This document shows positions 1-8,070 of a stretch of DNA of 64,000 nucleotides, piece after piece. The stretch comes from Hymenobacter cheonanensis (GTDB lineage: Bacteria; Bacteroidota; Bacteroidia; Cytophagales; Hymenobacteraceae), in the NCBI RefSeq assembly GCF_030581075.1, contig NZ_JAUQSW010000014.1, positions 1-64,000 of the forward strand, read 5' to 3'. Positions within the stretch are counted from its first letter, which is position 1; every line of letters begins with the position of its first letter. Under the pieces are notes generated by a model that saw nothing but the letters and a program-made list of their open reading frames with translations, did not search any database and was not told the DNA's origin. A program made the position numbers and the translations under genes.

Positions 1-1
1 G

Positions 2-74
2 TGGCTCCGCTGGGATTCGAACCCAGGACCCGTACATTAAAAGTGTACTGCTCTACCAGCTGAGCTACAGAACC
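2..74 (-). tRNA. tRNA-Lys (anticodon UUU)
   Basis: Read on the minus strand, a full 73-nt cloverleaf is visible. The 7-bp acceptor stem pairs GGTTCTG with CGGAGCC using two G-U pairs. The D arm is GCTCAGCTGGTAGAGC, the anticodon loop CTTTTAA carries TTT, and the T arm is CTGGG-TTCGAAT-CCCAG. The discriminator base is A. The window edge cuts the sequence just past it, so whether CCA is encoded cannot be seen. A Bacteroidota-type promoter lies about 45 bases upstream. Confidence 0.97.
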
Positions 75-120
75 AATATCTTTGCGTTACAATCGCGGTG
101 CGTTACCGTTTTTGTGGGTG

Positions 121-152
121 CAAAAGTACAGCGACATTTTGAATCTGACAAC
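121..152 (-). promoter_or_regulatory. Promoter of tRNA-Lys (-33/-7 type)
   Basis: On the minus strand GTTG at 152-149 is followed after 20 bases by TACTTTTG at 128-121. This fits the Bacteroidota consensus TTTG-N19-TAnnTTTG. Transcription would begin near 114, about 40 bases before the tRNA. The elements overlap the 5' end of the divergent lipoprotein gene. Confidence 0.6.
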
Positions 153-921
153 ACCGGCGCAAAAAGAAACCACTTCTGCCGGCCGGGCTAATTGGTGGCG
201 GGCGCTTATCCTATTGCCTTTGTGCGGGTTGGCTACGGCCTGCGGGCCAATAAATTTTTCGAATACTACTCCGGCTAAGGGCCCGCTGGCCCAGGCCGAC
301 GCGCTTTTTGCCCGGGGCCAGTACGCGGCGGCGGCCCCGCTCTACCGGCAGCAGGTGTGGCGGCGGCAGCAGGTTTCGCCGCGCCTGCTGCTGCGCATGG
401 CCTACACGCAGCATCAGCTAGGGCACTACCCGGCCGAGCTGCTATACCTGAACCTGGCCCAGGCGCGGCAGCCGCGCCTGGGCACCTGGCGGCAGCTGGT
501 GGCCCTGGCCCAGCGCCAGCGGCTGGTGGGCTACCCCAGCACCTGGCAGCAAGAGCTGCGGGTGCAGGCCCAGCGCTACTACTACCCTGGCCTGCAAGCC
601 CTGCTAACCGGAGCCGTGGGCGCGGGCATTGTGCTGCTGCTGCGGCGCCAGCGCGCCAAGCCGGGCGCGTGGCTAGGCTACGGGGCCTACCTGCTGGCGG
701 CGGGAGCCTACCTGGTGCTGCTGCGCCCCGGCCCGGTAGGTGTGGTATCGCAGGCCGGGGCGGCCCTGATGGCGGGCCCGAGCGCGGGCGCGACCTGGCT
801 CAGCACGGCCGCGCCCGGCGACCGCCTGCCCGTGCTGGGCCGCACCGACATCTGGCTGCGCGTGCGCTGGCAGGAGCGCACCGCCTACCTGCGCGCCACC
901 GACGCGCTGGTGGTGGAATAG
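139..921 (+). CDS. Probable lipoprotein with TPR-like N-terminal half and membrane segments
   Basis: Unrecognised 260-residue protein. The frame is open from 82 (TTG), but a later TTG at 139 gives a short N-terminus followed by a lipoprotein signal ending in LATAC (hydrophobic stretch ALILLPLCGLATAC). I chose 139, as no ATG is available. After the lipobox come roughly 100 residues rich in Ala, Gln, Arg and Tyr that look like TPR helices (ADALFARGQYAAAAPLYRQ). Two hydrophobic segments follow (near LTGAVGAGIVLLL and GAYLLAAGAYLVLL), then a small C-terminal domain resembling an SH3-like fold (WLRVRWQERTAYLRATD). This TPR, membrane and SH3 order is seen in envelope proteins near BatE-like loci, but I cannot assign a role. 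It ends at a bidirectional terminator shared with the porin. Confidence 0.7.
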   Translation: MNLTTPAQKETTSAGRANWWRALILLPLCGLATACGPINFSNTTPAKGPLAQADALFARGQYAAAAPLYRQQVWRRQQVSPRLLLRMAYTQHQLGHYPAELLYLNLAQARQPRLGTWRQLVALAQRQRLVGYPSTWQQELRVQAQRYYYPGLQALLTGAVGAGIVLLLRRQRAKPGAWLGYGAYLLAAGAYLVLLRPGPVGVVSQAGAALMAGPSAGATWLSTAAPGDRLPVLGRTDIWLRVRWQERTAYLRATDALVVE

Positions 922-953
922 CCGGCGCGTTTCCAGCTCAATTTCAGCTCTAA

Positions 954-987
954 AAAAGCCCGCCCTGCATAAGCAGGGCGGGCTTTT
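954..987. terminator. Bidirectional intrinsic terminator
   Basis: A 15-bp perfect stem (AAAAGCCCGCCCTGC and its complement) closes a 4-base ATAA loop. A and T tracts on both flanks suit termination from either side. It separates the convergent lipoprotein and porin genes. Confidence 0.9.
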
Positions 988-1013
988 CAGTAAAACAGGG
1001 GCTAGCCGTTTTT

Positions 1014-2465
1014 TTAGTTGAAGTACACTTGATATTGCAGAATAACAGCGCTGCGGCGCGAGTCCATCACGTTTTCGCCGGAGGCGTTGGTGCTGAAATA
1101 CGGGCGGTTCTGGTACGCGAGGCTGAACTTGGAGGTGTGGCCCGAGATGAGCCAGTTGACGCCCGCATCGTAGAAATTCACGTCGTCGGCCAGGCGGCCG
1201 TAGCGCGAGTGCTGCACGGCCACGTAGGGCATAAAGGTGGTGCTGCCCAGCAGGTTATCCTTAAATTTATAGCCTAGCTGCGAGTACACCGAGTTGCCGG
1301 TGCCGTATTCGGGGTAGGCGTTGCCGAAGCCACCGATGCTGTTGCTGCTGGGGTTGGAGGTGCCGGTGGCGGGGTTCATGGGCGCGCCGCTGCGAATGTA
1401 GCCGGGGCCAAAATCGTAGTGGATGGCGGCAGCGTAGAAGCTAAGGCTAGCTGCGTCGGGCGCGGCCGTGAGCGGGGCGTCGTAGAATACGTCTACGGCG
1501 TACTGCTGCATGGCCTTGGTTTGCACGTTGGTGGGGCTGCCCTGGGTGTACCACACGGCCTCGGGCTGCACCACAAAGCCCGCGCCCACGTTGAACACGG
1601 CCTTCTTGCCCAGGTAGGTGCCCGCGCTGTAGGGCGTGAGGTTGCTTTCCTGGTCCTTAAACTGGTACGAGAAATACCCCTGGTACTGGGGCTTGGGCGG
1701 CGTGAGGGCAAACGAGGCGTTGGGGCCAGGCGTAGTTACAAAGCCGGCCGCCTTCTGGTAGAGCAGCGGGTCGGAGATGGCCACGCGGTAGTCGAGCTTG
1801 CCGAGCTTGCCCTTGAGGTAGATGCTGAGCTTGCGGCCAAACTGGTCGGTCACGTCGTTGGTGGCTTCCTCCAGGGTGGGCAGGTCGAGGCCCATGATGG
1901 TGCCAGCCGAGGAGAAGGCGAAGCGGGCCAGCCCGTTCCAGGCGCCGAGGCCGGTGCCGAAGGAAAGCTTGTTTTTGACGAGGGCGTATTCGGCCACGGC
2001 ATCGTGCAGGAAGAAGCCGCCCGTACCGCTCTGGCTAGCCCCCGGCGTGCCGCCGCTCTTGCGGTCAGCATTGTAGCTGAGGTTGTTGAGCCCGATTTGC
2101 GAGTAGATGAATACGCGGTCGGTGAGCTGGCCGTAGAACTGGATGCGGAAGCGCCGGATGCCGATATCGTAGGTATTGGGCACGTTGTAGCCGCCCACCT
2201 GGGTGCCGGGGTTGCTCTCGTTGTAGCGCATCCACACCTGGTTGAGGAGGGTGAACTTGATGTAGCGGCTGGCGTCGGCATTGAGCGGCAGCTTGCCATC
2301 CTTGAGGAAAAAATTGGGGGCAGGCTGGGCCTGCGGCTGTTGGGTGGCCTGCTCGGCCTGGGTTTGGGTAGGCTGCTGGCTGGAATTGGGATTGACCTGA
2401 GCCGCGGCCAGCGCGGGCACTAAAAAGGCCGCGCCGAGCACGGCGGGAGATAGCAGTTGCTTCAT
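1014..2465 (-). CDS. Outer-membrane porin (phosphate-selective porin-like)
   Basis: 483 residues. The signal peptide is at residues 1-22 (cleavage near ALAAAQ), followed by a Gln/Pro-rich linker to about residue 48, then a long alternating-hydrophobic beta-barrel. RRFRIQFYGQLTDRVFIYSQ is typical of the Bacteroidota OprO/OprP-like porins, and the final strand ends VILQYQVYFN with a near-terminal aromatic residue. It would sit in the outer membrane as a channel; substrate is unknown. It lies downstream of the dehydrogenase gene on the same strand, with a strong terminator in the 116-base gap. The gene begins only 22 bases after that terminator's T run, so where its own promoter lies is unclear. 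Confidence 0.85.
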   Translation of the reverse strand: MKQLLSPAVLGAAFLVPALAAAQVNPNSSQQPTQTQAEQATQQPQAQPAPNFFLKDGKLPLNADASRYIKFTLLNQVWMRYNESNPGTQVGGYNVPNTYDIGIRRFRIQFYGQLTDRVFIYSQIGLNNLSYNADRKSGGTPGASQSGTGGFFLHDAVAEYALVKNKLSFGTGLGAWNGLARFAFSSAGTIMGLDLPTLEEATNDVTDQFGRKLSIYLKGKLGKLDYRVAISDPLLYQKAAGFVTTPGPNASFALTPPKPQYQGYFSYQFKDQESNLTPYSAGTYLGKKAVFNVGAGFVVQPEAVWYTQGSPTNVQTKAMQQYAVDVFYDAPLTAAPDAASLSFYAAAIHYDFGPGYIRSGAPMNPATGTSNPSSNSIGGFGNAYPEYGTGNSVYSQLGYKFKDNLLGSTTFMPYVAVQHSRYGRLADDVNFYDAGVNWLISGHTSKFSLAYQNRPYFSTNASGENVMDSRRSAVILQYQVYFN

Positions 2466-2487
2466 CTAAAAGGAAAAATGGGAACGC

Positions 2488-2530
2488 AAAAAACCGGTCC
2501 CGCCCACCCATTTTGGGCAGGCAGGACCGG
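2488..2530 (-). terminator. Intrinsic terminator after the dehydrogenase gene
   Basis: On the minus strand a 16-bp stem containing three G-U pairs (CCGGTCCTGCCTGCCC with GGGTGGGCGGGACCGG, loop AAAAT) is followed directly by six T. It lies between the dehydrogenase stop and the porin start and could act as terminator or attenuator for the porin. Confidence 0.8.
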
Positions 2531-2581
2531 CAAAGGACCGGCGTGGCAAATGAACCTGGGGTGAGGCCCTAGCCCGGCGGC

Positions 2582-3382
2582 CTAGAAATCGCCCTCTTCC
2601 TTGCGGAAATTATTTAGTACCAGCTTGTCGGTCAGGCCCGGTAGCCATTTATTTAAAAAAACCGTCAGTTTGCCCTGGCCCGTGAGCACGAGGCTGCGCT
2701 GGCGCTGTGCCACGGCCCGGCGCAAGTGCTGGGCCACTTCCTCGGAGGTCATCATCTTGCCCTCGTCGCGCGGGGTATCGTTCTGGGTCTGGCCGTTGGC
2801 GAGCAGGGCCGTGTGGCGGATGTTGGAGGCCGTGAAGCCCGGCGCGGCCGTGAGCACATTCACGCCCTGGGGCAGCAGCTCGGTGCGCAGGGCTTCGAGA
2901 AAGCCGTTCATGGCAAACTTGGAGGCCGAGTAGCCGGTGCGGCCCGGCAGCCCCCGGTAGCCAGCTATGCTACTGATACCCACGATACTGCCCTTGCTTT
3001 CGAGCAGGTAGGGCAGCGCCGCCTTGGTGACGTACACGGTGCCGAAGAAGTTGGTTTGCATGAGCTGCTCCAGCACTTTCACGTCCACGTCGGCAAACTT
3101 GGCCCGCATGCTCAGGCCGGCATTATTGATGAGCACATCGAGGCGGCCGAAGGCGGCAATGGTGTCGGCCACGGCGCGGTTGGCATCGGCTAGCACGCCC
3201 ACGTCGCCCTGCACGGTGCGGTGCTGAATGCCGGCAGCCGTAAGCTCGGCGGCGGTGGCGGCCAGCTTGGCCGCGTCGCGGCCGGTGATAACGACGCTGG
3301 CGCCGGCCCGGCCAAACTCCAGGGCGCAGGCCCGGCCAATGCCCGAGGTGCCGCCCGTAATCAGAACTACGCTGGTTGTCAT
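2582..3382 (-). CDS. Short-chain dehydrogenase/reductase (SDR)
   Basis: 266 residues with a classical SDR Rossmann fold. The cofactor loop is TGGTSGIG near the N-terminus, NNAG follows at about residue 87, the catalytic Ser is in VGISSIAG, and the Tyr/Lys pair is in YSASK. It would use NAD(P)H to oxidise or reduce an alcohol or carbonyl compound in the cytoplasm; the substrate cannot be read from sequence. The start is ATG at 3382, giving MTTSVVLITGG. A TTG two codons further up is possible but less likely. The porin gene follows 116 bases downstream beyond a terminator. Confidence 0.92.
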   Translation of the reverse strand: MTTSVVLITGGTSGIGRACALEFGRAGASVVITGRDAAKLAATAAELTAAGIQHRTVQGDVGVLADANRAVADTIAAFGRLDVLINNAGLSMRAKFADVDVKVLEQLMQTNFFGTVYVTKAALPYLLESKGSIVGISSIAGYRGLPGRTGYSASKFAMNGFLEALRTELLPQGVNVLTAAPGFTASNIRHTALLANGQTQNDTPRDEGKMMTSEEVAQHLRRAVAQRQRSLVLTGQGKLTVFLNKWLPGLTDKLVLNNFRKEEGDF

Positions 3383-3534
3383 GCGCAAAGAATAAAAGAC
3401 ATTATTGGGGGGCTAGCCCCGGCCCGCAAACCTACGGCGGGGCTAGCCCTTGCCACTGCGGCGCCCGCCGGATTTTCGGCCGCGCCGCCAAAAATGCTGC
3501 GTTAATTCTGAGGCTTTTGGGTTGGGGGTGGGCG

Positions 3535-3542
3535 TAACTTTG
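3535..3542 (+). promoter_or_regulatory. -7 box TAACTTTG upstream of the SGNH/MBOAT cluster
   Basis: TAACTTTG matches TAnnTTTG and ends 20 bases before the ATG at 3563. No clean -33 TTTG at 19-bp spacing is visible; a TTTTGG lies at 3515-3520 with shorter spacing. Confidence 0.55.
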
Positions 3543-3562
3543 CGGCTGATACTCGACCCAGA

Positions 3563-5101
3563 ATGAATTCGTCGCGCTCGCAAAACCCCTTTCTATTGGT
3601 TTTGCTTACGGTAGGCCTGCTCGGCCTGCTTTCCCTCCTCAAACCGGGCCTCACGGTGGGCGGCGTGGCGCTGCGCCCCGTGCGCCTGCTGGCCGATGTG
3701 CTGCGCAAAGACCCTGGCGCGGCCCGCGCCGCCCTAGCCACTGCGGCGGGGCTAGCCCCGCCCCCACCCAATGGCCCGGCCGGCCCGGTGGCCGCCGATA
3801 CGGCGGGCCTGCGCGCCGCCCTGGCCGCCGACTCGCTGGCGCTGGCCCGCGAGGCCGCCGCCCGCACCAGGTCGAACGCGCCCACGCCGGCCAACCTGCC
3901 GGGTCTCGACAGCTTTCTGGCCGCGCTGCGCCAAACCAAGGCCACGGGCAGCCAAACGCGCATTGCCTACTTCGGCGACTCGATGATTGAGGGCGACCTG
4001 CTCACCGGCGACCTGCGCAACCTGCTCCAAACGGCGTTTGGCGGCTCGGGCGTGGGCTTTGTGCCGGTGAATTCGATTACGGCCGATTTCCGCGAAACCA
4101 TCCACGAAACGTTTTCGCCCGACTGGTATGAGTACAACCTGCTCTCCGACCGCCGCCACCCGGCTAGCTACCCGCTGGGCATTTCGGGCCACGCCTTTGC
4201 GCCCCGCGAGGTGTCGAATGCCGACAGCTCGGGCATCGTGGCCGACACGAGCTGGGTGCAGTACCGGGCCGGCCAGCGCTTTGCCGGCACCCGGCGCTTT
4301 GCCGAGGCGCGGCTGTTTTACGGCCCCGGCACCCGGCGCGACCAGGTACTGGTGACCACCGACGGCCACCGCGTGCCCCACCCCCTGGCCGGCACCGCCC
4401 CCATAAACGAGCTGCTGCTGAAGCCTGGCACCCCTGCCCGCAGCATGCGGCTGGCCTTCGCCACCCACGGCCCGCGCCCGGTGTACGGCGTCAGCTTCGA
4501 GAGCCCGCAGGGCGTGGTCCTGGACAACTTTTCCTTCCGGGGCAACAGCGGCATGTCGCTCACCAAGATTCCCTACGCGCAGCTCGCTGCCTTTGGCCAA
4601 CTGCTTGACTACCGCCTTATTATTTTGCACTACGGGGTAAACGTGGCCGATGCGCGCAACAAGAATTACGTGTTTTATGAGCGGGCCATGACGCGTGTCG
4701 TCGACCGCATGCAGCGCGCTTTTCCGCGGGCCAGCATCCTCATCATCGGCATGAGCGACAAGAGCACGCGCCTCGACGGCGAGTTTGTAACCGACCCCAG
4801 CGTGCCGCTGCTGCTGGCCGCCCAGCAGCGGCTGGCCCAGCACAACCACGCCGCCTTCTGGAATTTGTTTGAGGCAATGGGCGGCGAAAACTCCATGAAG
4901 AGCTGGGTCGAGCAGTCGCCACCGCTCGCCAACCACGATTACACGCACCTCAACAGCCGGGGCGGGCAGCGCATTGCGGGCCTGCTCTATGGCTACCTCA
5001 TGGGCGAATACAACCGCCCGACTAGGCCCGCTGCCGGCCCCAACCGGCCCGATAGCACTACTCGCCCGCCGGCCAGCTCCCCCGATTCGGCCAATTTATA
5101 G
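3563..5101 (+). CDS. Membrane-anchored SGNH/GDSL-type protein (probable polysaccharide O-acyl transfer/esterase partner)
   Basis: 512 residues. One N-terminal membrane segment (about residues 9-26) is followed by an Ala/Pro-rich linker to about 130. The SGNH domain has block I GDS at 138-140 (YFGDSMIEGD), an inserted beta-rich region of about 150 residues, LHYGVN as the block III region, and the block V Asp/His pair in DYTHLN. The C-terminus is a Pro/Ser/Thr-rich tail. Proteins of this layout act at the periplasmic face with MBOAT acyltransferases (compare the AlgX/AlgJ partners of AlgI) to add or remove acyl groups on exported polysaccharide. Here a second SGNH protein and an MBOAT protein follow on the same strand, supporting that role. 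The polysaccharide is unknown. Whether it transfers or hydrolyses is inference. Confidence 0.85.
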   Translation: MNSSRSQNPFLLVLLTVGLLGLLSLLKPGLTVGGVALRPVRLLADVLRKDPGAARAALATAAGLAPPPPNGPAGPVAADTAGLRAALAADSLALAREAAARTRSNAPTPANLPGLDSFLAALRQTKATGSQTRIAYFGDSMIEGDLLTGDLRNLLQTAFGGSGVGFVPVNSITADFRETIHETFSPDWYEYNLLSDRRHPASYPLGISGHAFAPREVSNADSSGIVADTSWVQYRAGQRFAGTRRFAEARLFYGPGTRRDQVLVTTDGHRVPHPLAGTAPINELLLKPGTPARSMRLAFATHGPRPVYGVSFESPQGVVLDNFSFRGNSGMSLTKIPYAQLAAFGQLLDYRLIILHYGVNVADARNKNYVFYERAMTRVVDRMQRAFPRASILIIGMSDKSTRLDGEFVTDPSVPLLLAAQQRLAQHNHAAFWNLFEAMGGENSMKSWVEQSPPLANHDYTHLNSRGGQRIAGLLYGYLMGEYNRPTRPAAGPNRPDSTTRPPASSPDSANL

Positions 5102-5124
5102 AAAAATTAACGCGTTAAAGTTCT

Positions 5125-5233
5125 TCATGCTGAGCGGAGCGCAGCGTAGTCGAAGCATCTTGGCAGGGCACGAGTAAACTGTTCAACGAAACGAACAAGA
5201 TGCTTCGACTTCGCTGCGCTGCGCTCAGCATGA
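5125..5233. repeat. Inverted repeat, family A copy 1
   Basis: Arms 5125-5162 and 5196-5233 (38 bases, two mismatches) begin TCATGCTGAGCG and end CGAAGCATCTTG. They flank a 33-base spacer. The element sits between the two SGNH genes. Three more copies of the family are at 24671-24759, 40773-40887 and 60935-61059. Confidence 0.95.
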
Positions 5234-5279
5234 CGAGATATTTACTTCATTTTCAGTTTTTAATTTTCTCCTCTGCTTC

Positions 5280-6533
5280 ATGCTGCTCCGCCTGCTGTTC
5301 CTCCTGCCGCTGCTGCTAGCCCTCGCGGCTGGCCCGGCCCGGGCGCAGGCGAGCGGGCCCCTCGACAGCCTGCAAACTGCTTACCCATTTTTAGTTACCT
5401 CGGCCAATCATATCGAGAACGCCGATATCGGCCTCCAGCGCTTTTATGGGCGGCTACGGCAGCTGCCCCGCCACCCGGCCGACCTGGGCGGGCGGGTGCG
5501 CGTGGTGCACCTCGGCGACTCGCACCTGCAAGCCGACATCTTCTCGGGGCGGGTGCGGCAGGAGCTGCAGCGCACCTACGGCAACGCCGGGCGGGGCCTG
5601 GCCTTTCCGTTTCGGGTGGCGCGGGCCGATGGCTCGCCCAGCTTTCGCACCGCCGCCACGGCCGGGCAGTGGCAGGCGCGCCGCGTGGTGGGCAAGCCCG
5701 ATAGCCTGCTGCCCGTGGGCCTGGCGGGCTTCGTGCTCACGACCACCGACTCGGGGGCGGCCTTCTCGCTAAGCGTCTCGCCGCTGCGCCGGCCCAACTA
5801 TGCGTTCAATAAACTCACGCTGCTGCGCCGGCCCGGCCCGACGGCCTTCGACTGGCAGGTGCGCTCGGCGCGGGGCCGCCGGCTGGGCACCCTGGCGGGC
5901 AGCGCGCCCGGCGTGGCCACCACGCTGGTACTCGACTCGCTGCGCGACTTTGTGGAGCTGCGCGCCACCCGCGCCAGCTCCCGCCAAACTGGTGCCCAGC
6001 TCTACGGCCTGCTGCTCGATAATGGCCAGCCGGGCGTGGTGTACCATACCATCGGGGTCAATGGCGCGGCCGTGCGCCACTACAACCGCGCGCCGCTGTT
6101 TTTTGAGCAGCTGCCGGTGCTAGCTCCCGATTTGCTCATTCTCTCGCTCGGCACCAACGATGCCTACGAGCCGGGCTTCAACCCCGCCGCCTTCGAGCGG
6201 CAGCTCGATACGCTGGTGAGCCGCCTGCGCCGCCGCTGCCCCGGGGCCGATGTGCTGCTCACGGCCCCCGCCGACTCGTACCGCCGCCACGGCGCCCGCA
6301 ACCCCGACCTGGCCCGCCTGCGCACCGTGCTGCGCGCCTACGCCCAGGCCCACGACCTCGCCTACTGGGATTTTGCGGCCGTGCAGGGCGGCTACGGCAG
6401 CATGCGCGCCTGGCAGGCCCACGGCCTGGCCGCCAACGACTTAGTTCATTTTACCAACAAAGGCTACGATGTGCAGGGCCTTTTGCTTTACCTCGCTCTT
6501 CAGGATGGATTTGCTGCGTTCCCTCTTCGCTAG
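5280..6533 (+). CDS. Secreted SGNH/GDSL-type protein
   Basis: 417 residues. The signal peptide covers about 1-22 (cleavage near ARAQA). The SGNH hallmarks are clear: block I HLGDSHLQ with Ser81, block III GTNDAYE, and block V Asp-x-x-His in DLVHFTNKG. A beta-rich insertion of about 170 residues separates blocks I and III, similar in placement to that of the upstream SGNH protein, so the two may be distant paralogues. It is predicted to be periplasmic and to work on acyl esters of a glycan. The downstream MBOAT gene overlaps its 3' end by 29 bases, strong evidence for joint translation. Upstream, family-A repeat copy 1 fills most of the gap to the first SGNH gene. Confidence 0.87.
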   Translation: MLLRLLFLLPLLLALAAGPARAQASGPLDSLQTAYPFLVTSANHIENADIGLQRFYGRLRQLPRHPADLGGRVRVVHLGDSHLQADIFSGRVRQELQRTYGNAGRGLAFPFRVARADGSPSFRTAATAGQWQARRVVGKPDSLLPVGLAGFVLTTTDSGAAFSLSVSPLRRPNYAFNKLTLLRRPGPTAFDWQVRSARGRRLGTLAGSAPGVATTLVLDSLRDFVELRATRASSRQTGAQLYGLLLDNGQPGVVYHTIGVNGAAVRHYNRAPLFFEQLPVLAPDLLILSLGTNDAYEPGFNPAAFERQLDTLVSRLRRRCPGADVLLTAPADSYRRHGARNPDLARLRTVLRAYAQAHDLAYWDFAAVQGGYGSMRAWQAHGLAANDLVHFTNKGYDVQGLLLYLALQDGFAAFPLR

Positions 6534-8007
6534 CCTCAACCTAGACTTCGACCTCGATAAGCTGGCCAGCCAGTTTCGGTACCACCCCGGCGTGCCGCTT
6601 ATTTTCAATACGGGCTTCTTTTTACTGCTCTTTCTGGGCTTTTTGGGGGGCTACGAGCTGCTGCGGCGCCAGCACCGGGCGCGGCTGCTCTACGTCACGG
6701 TGTTCTCGCTGTTTTTTTACTACAAATCGAGCGGGCTGTACTTTTTGCTGCTGGTTTTTTCGACCATTGTCGAGTACCACTTTGCCCTCTGGATTGCCGA
6801 CTCCGCTAGCCCCGCCCGACGCCGGCTGCTGCTCACGCTCAGCCTGTTGGTGAATTTGGGTATGCTGTTTTACTTCAAGTACACCAACTTTTTCCTCAGT
6901 GGCTGGCAGGCGCTCACCAGGCAGCCGGTGCCGGTGCTGCACGTGCTGCTGCCGGTGGGTATCTCGTTCTACACCTTCCAAACGCTGAGCTACACCATCG
7001 ACGTGTACCGGGGCCAGATAAAGCCGCTGCGCAGCATCTGGGACTTTGCCTTTTTCGTGACCTTCTTCCCGCAATTGGTGGCCGGGCCCATTGTGCGGGC
7101 GTCCGATTTTATTCCGCAAATCTCGAAGGCCCCCTTCCTCACGCCCGCCGATATGGGCCGGGCGGTGGTGCTCATTGCGGCGGGCCTGTTCAAGAAAGCC
7201 ATCATCTCCGACTACATTAGCCTCAACTACGTCGACCGCATTTTCGACAATCCCGGCCTCTACAGCGGCATCGAAAACCTGCTGGGTGTGTACGGCTACG
7301 CCCTCCAGATTTACTGCGATTTTTCGGGCTATTCCGATATGGCCATCGGCATTGCGCTGCTGCTGGGCTACCGCCTGCCCACCAATTTTCTGTCGCCCTA
7401 CCAAAGCACGAGCATCACCGAGTTTTGGCGGCGCTGGCATATTTCGCTCTCCAGCTGGCTGCGCGACTACCTCTACATCCCGCTCGGCGGCAACCGCCGG
7501 GGCGTGGTGCGGCAATATATCAACCTGTTTCTGACCATGTTGCTAGGGGGCCTGTGGCACGGTGCCTCGCTCACCTTTGTGCTGTGGGGCGCGCTGCACG
7601 GCGCCGCCCTGGCCGTGGATAAGCTCTTCAAACAGATTTTTAAGCCCGGCGATAATTGGTTTATCAAGCTGTTGGGCTGGGTCATCACCTTCCATTTCGT
7701 GTGTTTCTGCTGGATATTTTTCCGGGCCGGCACCTTTGAGGTGGCTAGCCAGGTCATCCACCAGATAATCCACAACCTGCGGCCCGATTTGCTGCCCGCC
7801 GTGGTGGGCTCGTTCCGGCCCGTGTTTGCCCTGGTGGCGCTGGGCTACCTGCTGCACGCGCTGCCCGATGGCTTCACCTGGCAGCTCGAAGGCGCGCTGG
7901 CCCGCCGCTCGGTGCTGACCCAGGCGGTGGTTGTGACGGTGGTTATCTGGCTGGTTATCCAGGTGAAATCGGCGGAGATTCAGCCGTTTATTTATTTTCA
8001 GTTTTAG
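6505..8007 (+). CDS. MBOAT-family O-acyltransferase (AlgI/DltB-like)
   Basis: 500 residues with many membrane helices. The MBOAT signature is visible: FWRRWHISLSSWLRDYLYIP followed by GLWHGASLTF, with the invariant catalytic His at residue 352. This family moves acyl groups, usually acetyl, across the inner membrane onto polysaccharide or teichoic acid. The start is ATG at 6505 inside the end of the upstream SGNH gene, preceded by CAGG. An earlier in-frame start would sit deeper inside the SGNH gene. With its two SGNH partners it forms a compact O-acylation cassette; the glycan modified is unknown. The polysaccharide genes at 36.8-42.4 kb are candidates but are not linked by sequence evidence. 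Confidence 0.93.
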   Translation: MDLLRSLFASLNLDFDLDKLASQFRYHPGVPLIFNTGFFLLLFLGFLGGYELLRRQHRARLLYVTVFSLFFYYKSSGLYFLLLVFSTIVEYHFALWIADSASPARRRLLLTLSLLVNLGMLFYFKYTNFFLSGWQALTRQPVPVLHVLLPVGISFYTFQTLSYTIDVYRGQIKPLRSIWDFAFFVTFFPQLVAGPIVRASDFIPQISKAPFLTPADMGRAVVLIAAGLFKKAIISDYISLNYVDRIFDNPGLYSGIENLLGVYGYALQIYCDFSGYSDMAIGIALLLGYRLPTNFLSPYQSTSITEFWRRWHISLSSWLRDYLYIPLGGNRRGVVRQYINLFLTMLLGGLWHGASLTFVLWGALHGAALAVDKLFKQIFKPGDNWFIKLLGWVITFHFVCFCWIFFRAGTFEVASQVIHQIIHNLRPDLLPAVVGSFRPVFALVALGYLLHALPDGFTWQLEGALARRSVLTQAVVVTVVIWLVIQVKSAEIQPFIYFQF

Positions 8008-8070
8008 GGCGGCCAGCCATACAGCTGGGCATGGTTGCGGGCGTTGGCACTACGTACAAAAGCCTTCTTT

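Noticed and set aside
5125-5233. CRISPR-like reading of the repeated arms
   Set aside because: The units are inverted pairs at scattered sites, not direct repeats at regular spacing, and no cas genes are present.
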